A stretch of 64,000 nucleotides of DNA from Apostichopus japonicus (Eukaryota; Echinodermata; Holothuroidea; Aspidochirotida; Stichopodidae), in the NCBI RefSeq assembly GCF_037975245.1, contig NC_092576.1:8405501-8469500 (forward strand), given 5' to 3'. The notes beneath the pieces are model-generated. The model was not told the DNA's origin and did no database searches. It was given only the letters and a program-made list of their open reading frames with translations. The translations under genes and the position numbers were made by a program. This document shows positions 59,090 through 64,000 of this stretch, in pieces (the first letter of the stretch is position 1; the number at the start of each line of letters is the position of its first letter).

Positions 59090-59930
59090 TAATAGACATG
59101 CTCTGTTGTATGGCACAACTCCATCAACGGTAGGAACAGAGTGAAATCTCATTGTGTTAACAAACTGTCCTGTTTGCTGCAACTTCATCAGTGGTAGGAA
59201 TACCATGTAATATCAGAGATTAAACTCTACTGCATGGTTTAACTTCATCAATAGAAACATGGCCTTTTTTTTTATATAGGTTTTGTTCTGGTTTATAGTC
59301 TTCTCGTGTTTTTTGATTTTTGTGTTCGTATTTTTCATACTATTTAATTCTTGTCGTTTATGTGTTTTCTAGACTTTTTATTCCTCTGATTTCTCTGTCT
59401 TTTTTTGTTTCTATTTGTTTTAGGTTTTGTAAAGCGCCTAGAGGCCTTTTGGTACTTGGCGCTATATCAAGAACTTATTTATTATTATTATTTTATTATT
59501 AAACGGCAGTTTTAATATCTGCTGTATGGCAGAACGAGACCAGGGGCAGCAAAGAACTTGCAATGTTACTTCAACATTCTGATTTATGATATATGGTATA
59601 CCTTTATCAGAAAGAGATAGCCTACCATGTTACAGTGTGACCTAAGCTGTACAGTGCAATTTCACCAGTTGCAGAGATAGGTGTTAATGTTTGTTAGTTT
59701 TGCAATCTGCTCTATGATGCAATTTCATAAAAAAGAGATGGCTTTTGATATAACGGTGTAATCCACGTTCTTTAGTACATATTCATCAGTTGTAAAAATA
59801 AGTTGTAATCTAACAGAGTTGAGTGCACCTATCGTCAGTGAAAGCGAGAGATTGTAACATCAGTTTAAAACTCTGATGTATGGTATAACTTCACCAGAGG
59901 AAGCACAATCTTGTAGTTGCAGTACAGTTT
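59090..59930. repeat. Degenerate tandem repeat in intron 5 interrupted by a retroposon tail
   Basis: Loose copies of CTGTATGGCACAACTTCATC then AGTGGTAGGAA occur near 59,105, 59,165, 59,225, 59,520, 59,590, 59,700 and 59,875. Between them, 59,255-59,510 is a retroposon 3' end on the plus strand: GTAAAGCGCCTAGAGGCC, TTGGCGCTATATCAAGAAC and an (ATT)n tail, a tail type common in marine-invertebrate LINEs and SINEs. Confidence 0.6.
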
Positions 59931-60118
59931 GAAGAGCTCTTCCGTGTGGTACAAATATGAAGTTTATGTCTCAAGCAATCACAAAAGTAACAAGGTGCAA
60001 AATTACAGGGATTATTCAGGTCAGTTTCTCACTTACAAGATAACTCTCTTACTGTTTACCACACTTGAATAATATCAAGAGCGAAAAAAAACCCCCAAAC
60101 TCTAATAAGTTACGCTAC

Positions 60119-60251
60119 CTTTAATTTGAGCTTTTCCCCTCACGACAGCTGGTAATTCTCTGGTTAGTTTCTTCTCTCCTTGTGACTTGGACAGCCAATC
60201 AGAACACTTGAAAACGGTCAGATCTCCGGTGACCGTGTTCCTCAGCGTCAC
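60119..60251 (-). CDS. LOXHD1: LOXHD1-like PLAT protein, exon 5
   Basis: The C-terminal half of PLAT domain 2: VTLRNTVTGDLTVFKCSDWL then SKSQGEKKLTRELPAVVRG. The exon joins FLEK|VTLRN exactly where LOXHD1 repeats read WFLxxVxVxN, so the acceptor after CATGAAG is right although its pyrimidine tract is weak. The usual DEDDG loop is replaced by KSQGEK. Donor GTAGCG; phases 0 in and 1 out. Confidence 0.85.
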
Positions 60252-60570
60252 CTTCATGACAACAATTTAAATTAAGAGAGAAAGTGTCAGAAATATTACA
60301 AATGGACGAAGGACAAGCTGATTCCACTTGTTAAATATGTAATTGATACCATATTCCATGTGTCTTGCCTAAAAGACTCTTCCTTACCTTAAAAACATTA
60401 CTTACAACATAACATATGGACAATGCACATGTAGAACATTCTGTTCTTTAGTTTGTCCCACATGATCCAATATCTCCATCTTCGTCATGTGAGTTGGTGC
60501 ATCGTTGAGAGGTTGCAGCTAGCAGATCGGGTACAAAACCTCCCCACATCCGGTAAGATCATTTTTACGA

Positions 60571-60862
60571 GATTAATAAACGGTTAAGTAACTGTTTTCA
60601 TTTAACGATCATTCTTGTCTTAGATTAATAAAGCGATTAAGTAATTATTTCCTTTTAACGATCATTCCTGTCCTAGATTAATAAAGCTATTAATTAATTA
60701 TTTCCTTTTAACGATCATCCCTGTCCTAGATTAATAAACGATTAAGTAATTATTTCCTTTTAACGATCATCCCTGTTTTAGATTAATAAATGGTTAAATA
60801 ATCATTTCCTTTTAACGATCATCCCTGTCCTGGATTAACAAGGGATTACGTAATTATTTCAC
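60571..60862. repeat. 52-53-bp tandem array abutting the exon 4 donor
   Basis: The word GATTAA(TAAA) starts units at 60,571, 60,623, 60,676, 60,729, 60,781 and 60,833. The unit is GATTAATAAACGATTAAGTA then ATTATTTCCTTTTAACGATC and ATCCCTGTCCTA. The last unit runs straight into the exon 4 donor (…GTAATTATTTCAC|CTTCTCG on the plus strand). The GT itself is not repeated; homology starts at about intron base +3. Confidence 0.9.
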
Positions 60863-61080
60863 CTTCTCGAGGAACCAGTCTGGTCTTGATCCTTTTCCGT
60901 CGTGTCCGATTCGGATCTTCTTGAGAGGAGCAATGTCCTCAATCTCTATCTTGATGACGTCCTCTCTCCCTCTCTCAAATCTATCCTCCAGTTTATCTAG
61001 GACCATGTCCGGTGTGTAACCGTTGGCTCCAAAGACGGTCATGGTGATCTTGGCGTCAGTCCCAGCATTCTGAACGTCAC
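60863..61080 (-). CDS. LOXHD1: LOXHD1-like PLAT protein, exon 4
   Basis: The N-terminal part of PLAT domain 2: GDVQNAGTDAKITMTVFGAN then GYTPDMVLDKLEDRFERGRE and LKKIRIGHDGKGSRPDWFLE. It has AGTDAxITxxVFGANG and KIRIGHDGxG as expected. Acceptor TTTCGTAG, donor GTGAAA; phase 1 in, 0 out. Confidence 0.92.
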
Positions 61081-61317
61081 CTACGAAAGGTCAAAAGGTC
61101 ATGTAATCGTATGAATAATGCCTAATTTTTCTGAATTTCCGGGAGAAAAAAAGTGAAAGAGTTTATCCAGTTAAAAAAAAAGTGTACAATCAAACTACCC
61201 TATCTAGAGTTAGGAACGAGATGACGAGATTCAGTTTTTTGTCTTAGGTACAATTGGGTCATTCCTCTGACAATTGAATATCCCTTAATCATACAGTAAC
61301 ATACCATCAATTTAAAA

Positions 61318-61447
61318 TGTTACCTACAGAAGGTTAAAGTTACCTGTGGAGATTGTGGCCACATAAGGTACCTTTGGTTTATTGTCCATCGCCTACAATC
61401 AATTTTAACGTTACCTACAGAAGGGCTAAAAGTAATTTGACAAGTAC
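61318..61447 (-). repeat. Tandem copy (104 bp) of the end of exon 3 and its donor
   Basis: The last ~50 bases of exon 3 and its GT donor (61,448/61,447) are repeated 104 bp downstream with the donor at 61,343. The copy reads AMDNKPKVPYVATISTG against AMDYKPKVPHEVTIFTG in the real exon, has no stop, ends in a good donor (CACAG|GTAACT) and is preceded by TTGATTGTAG, a possible acceptor. Confidence 0.85.
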
Positions 61448-61661
61448 CTGTAAAGATGGTGACCTCATGAGGTACCTTTGGTTTATAGTCCATGGCCTGA
61501 GCATCCTCTACTACCAATACCCTGGATATCTGACCATCGTCTTTGTCCCTGGAGAACCATCTCTTACAAGGGAAGCTATAATGTTTGCCCTTTGTAGGTA
61601 TATCTACCTCCAACTCTTCGATGAACCAGCCTTCTGTTGGTGTCACACCATCATGACCGAT
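61448..61661 (-). CDS. LOXHD1: LOXHD1-like PLAT protein, exon 3
   Basis: The C-terminal half of PLAT domain 1 (IGHDGVTPTEGWFIEELEVD, then YSFPCKRWFSRDKDDGQISR) and the first strand of domain 2 (VPHEVTIFTG). Acceptor TTATTTCTAG, donor GTACTT; phase 0 in, 1 out. The exon's 3' end is duplicated in the next intron. Confidence 0.92.
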
Positions 61662-62109
61662 CTAGAAATAAGAAAAGTCAAGGAAAGGTTCGCAACTTTT
61701 GTTTGAAATGCCATCAGTGAAAGGCCTGTGACACTAAACCAATCCAAAAAGCTTTAAAAAGTTTAGATTTAACATATCATTAAGATATTGATATACAAGA
61801 TACAAGACTATTTCATCAATCAAAAACATCTAAAATAACTTTCCATTCAGGAAACTTGACAGCGAATATGAAGCTCTTAATATATGAAATGACTGAGCAC
61901 TAAGAATAGCAATGTATTTATCTCTGTATCTCAAAGTCATTTTTTAAGAGGGATGTGCAGAAATAGGATTAAATGAGGAACATTTTAATACCTGGGCCAG
62001 ACTGTGAAGGAGAACTTAGACCTTTACTATACATTAAACTGCACTATGTTTAAAATGCAGAGACAGGCAGTAACATAAGCCCTCGGCATAAGGCAACCTC
62101 TCCTTACCC

Positions 62110-62690
62110 GTCCTCCCCCCCCCCATCCCCTTCCTTCCACTCCCCCTCTTCCAAATATTCTGCTGTATTTTACATCCACCACACTCACCTCTACTTTATG
62201 CACGTCCTCCACATCCTTACCAGTTTTCCATCCCCCATCCCCACCTTCCTCTCCACCCCTCCCCTTACAAAAATTCTGCTGTATTTTACATCCACCACAC
62301 TAACCTCTACTTTATGCACGTCCTCCACATCCTTACCAGTTTTCCCTTTCCATCCCTCCTCCCCCACCCTCTTCCTCTCCACCCCCTCTAAATATTCTGC
62401 TGTATTTTAATTTCACCACACTCGCCTCTACTTTATCTACATGCTCCACATCGTTACCAGTTTGCCCTCCCCCTCCCCCATCCCCTTCCTCTCCCCCTTC
62501 CAAATATTCTGCTGTATTTTACATCCACCACACTCACCTCTACTTTATGCACATCCTCCACATCCTTACCAGTTTTCCCTCCCCCTCCCCTTCCTCTCCA
62601 CACCTCCCGCTCTAAATATTCCTCTCTATTTTACTTCCTTCACACTCACCTCTACTTTATGCACGTCCTCCACATCTGGTGCTTCTATTG
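62110..62690 (-). repeat. 111-119-bp tandem array duplicating the exon 2 donor
   Basis: Four extra copies of the exon 2 end and donor (GAGGACGTGCATAAAGTAGA|G|GTGAGT) follow the real one at 62,650, near 62,189, 62,306, 62,425 and 62,538. Two copies keep GTGAGT, one has GTTAGT and one GCGAGT. Between donors lies pyrimidine-rich sequence plus ATTCTGCTGTATTTTACATC. Each copy also has ACTGGTAAGG, a second donor-like word. Confidence 0.9.
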
Positions 62691-62858
62691 AGAATGTCTC
62701 TACAGATGCTGGCTCAAATTTGCTCTTGTTCATCAGCTGCAGGGGCATCTTCCCTGTGGCTTTCTTCTTCTTTGCTCCGATGATGTTGATGAAGACGTTA
62801 GCCTCGGTTCCCATGTCTGCCTCCTTACCGGTGGTTAGCCGTATCGTGTACGGGATTG
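62650..62858 (-). CDS. LOXHD1: LOXHD1-like PLAT protein, exon 2
   Basis: The N-terminal half of PLAT domain 1: AIPYTIRLTTGKEADMGTEA then NVFINIIGAKKKKATGKMPL and DVEDVHKVE. The GTEANVFINIIG motif is the PLAT signature; a Lys-rich loop (AKKKKATGK) replaces the usual GENGD. Acceptor CTCCTCTTACAG, donor GTGAGT; phase 1 in, 0 out, and the G left by exon 1 completes GCA (Ala). Confidence 0.92.
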
Positions 62859-63530
62859 CTGTAAGAGGAGAAATCAACGGACATCATCGTCATGTCACGA
62901 AATATGGGCGACCGACGCTGATACACAAAACGTACCATTTAGGAATATTATTACAACATAATGAAAAATAAACGTATGAACATGCGTGGAAAGAGAGTTG
63001 TCAACATGGCCAGAGAGAAAGTTGTCAACATGGTGAGATTATATTTCGACAGAATGAGATGGAAAGATGGTAACCTAGCTACAGAGAAATATATAAAATA
63101 AAATAAAAAGTCTGGGGCAGGAAGATTTCTGAAGATATATGATTGGGTAGAAATGAGTCAACATGGTGAGAACAAGGTGACAACATGGTCAGATTGGTAA
63201 CATGTTCAAATGGAAATACAAAATGTCAACATGGTGAGATACATTTCAACAATATGAGCTGGAAAGATGGTAGCCTATCTAGAAAGAATAATACAAAGAC
63301 TATGCAGAGAAATAAAAGTCAACATGGAGAGATAAGGTGACAACATGGCCACATTTGATAATGTATGAATGGCTGTATAATTCAACGACAAATTATCATC
63401 ACGGTGAGACAAAAGCGTGACTACGGCGAGGAGGAACATCTTGACCAAAACACACACATGATCAGACAAAACGGCTTCCAAGAGAACAAATAACTGTGGT
63501 AAGGTGAGCAGTAAACACACTGAATGAACG

Positions 63531-63830
63531 GACTTAGAAAGTTGTGTACAGTAGGCCTACCTCTTGGTAAGTTGTGTACAGTAGGCCTACCTCTTGGTAA
63601 GTTGTGTACAGTAGGCCTACCTCTTGGTAAGTTGTGTACAGTAGGCCTACCTCTTGGTAAGTTGTGTACAGTAGGCCTACCTCTTGGTAAGTTGTTTACA
63701 GTAGGCCTACCTCTTGGTAAGTTGTTTACAGTAGGCCTACCTCTTGGTAAGTTGTGTACAGTAGGCCTAGCTCTTGGTAAGTTGTGTACAGTAGGCCTAG
63801 CTCTTGGTAAGTTGTGTACAGTAGGCCTAC
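63531..63830 (-). repeat. 30-bp minisatellite carrying repeated splice donors
   Basis: Ten units, the first (highest coordinate) being the native exon 1 donor. On the minus strand each reads GTAGGCCTACTGTACACAAC then TTACCAAGAG. Every junction reads AAGAG|GTAGGC like the native AGAG|GTAGGC, except two units (donor base near 63,800 and 63,770) where GT is CT. The frame stays open, adding GRPTVHNLPR per unit. Confidence 0.95.
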
Positions 63831-63999
63831 CTCTCTGATGAGTGTCAGAAGCAGGAGACTGCATGGGGTCAATGTACTTACTTTGTTCATCAAATACAGG
63901 CATCTCAAGACCAGACTTTCTCCTGGTAAGAGACGGAGGGCTTTCGGATATTCCTGACTTTAACGACTCTCTCGACTTGGTTCGGTGGAGGGTGCTCAT
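63831..63999 (-). CDS. LOXHD1: LOXHD1-like PLAT protein, exon 1 of this window (5' end uncertain)
   Basis: It encodes a basic, Ser-rich, probably disordered segment starting MSTLHRTKSRESLKSGISES and ending SPASDTHQR plus one base. The Met is one base from the window edge, so it may be the true start or just an internal Met. If it is the start, the protein is 711 residues with five PLAT domains, far shorter than vertebrate LOXHD1, which has fifteen. A longer protein continuing beyond 64,000 is at least as likely. The donor is AGAGAG|GTAGGC at 63,830, the head of the 30-bp array. Confidence 0.75.
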
Positions 64000-64000
64000 G

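Noticed and set aside
63531-63830. CRISPR-like appearance of regular 30-bp repeats
   Set aside because: The units are contiguous with no spacers, the DNA is eukaryotic and there are no cas genes. It is a minisatellite.

Overview
The window is animal (metazoan) nuclear DNA. Its genes have introns with GT/AG borders, its intergenic DNA is rich in repeats, and the genes are of animal type. The repeat types (tRNA-headed SINEs, a Ty3/Gypsy element, a U2-snRNA-like element, many minisatellites) fit a marine invertebrate. I lean toward a non-vertebrate deuterostome such as an echinoderm, but that is inference from style, not proof. All three host genes and the intact retrotransposon lie on the minus strand.

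Layout from high to low coordinate (the direction of transcription). (1) 53,429-64,000 holds twelve exons of a multi-PLAT-domain gene resembling LOXHD1. They join in phase into five PLAT domains and end in a stop codon at 53,429; the 5' end touches the window edge. (2) 39,320-42,463 holds a complete-looking two-exon Patched-domain (PTCHD3-like) membrane protein of about 859 residues. An approximately 175-bp satellite lies upstream of it. (3) 33,485-33,553 is the first coding exon of a plastin/fimbrin gene, and 2,161-2,316 is its second coding exon with the EF-hands. The intron between them is about 31 kb and the rest of the gene lies outside the window.

Inside that intron sits a full-length, very young Ty3/Gypsy retrotransposon (3,942-13,444). 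It has two 1,034-bp LTRs that differ at only two positions by my reading, a 4-bp GTAC target duplication, a primer-binding site matching the 3' end of tRNA-Leu, gag with a CCHC knuckle, a full pol, and an extra 3' ORF with two C2H2 zinc fingers. The intron also holds tRNA-derived SINEs (one with its tRNA-like head repeated five times at 76 bp), an 813-bp TTAA-flanked inverted-repeat element nested in a SINE, a long foldback (28.3-30.0 kb), and a dispersed palindromic family carrying a consensus 5' splice site. Upstream of plastin are a cluster of inverted and direct duplications and an element with a U2-snRNA-like head. A 651-bp non-autonomous element with an 8-bp target duplication lies at 48,236-48,886.

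The most unusual observation is in the PLAT gene. Five of its eleven introns carry tandem repeats that include, or begin within a few bases of, the exon's 5' splice site (units of 30, 111-119, 104, 52-53 and 236 bp). In intron 1 the 30-bp unit keeps the reading frame open and repeats the GT donor, so alternative donor use could add 10-residue steps to the protein.
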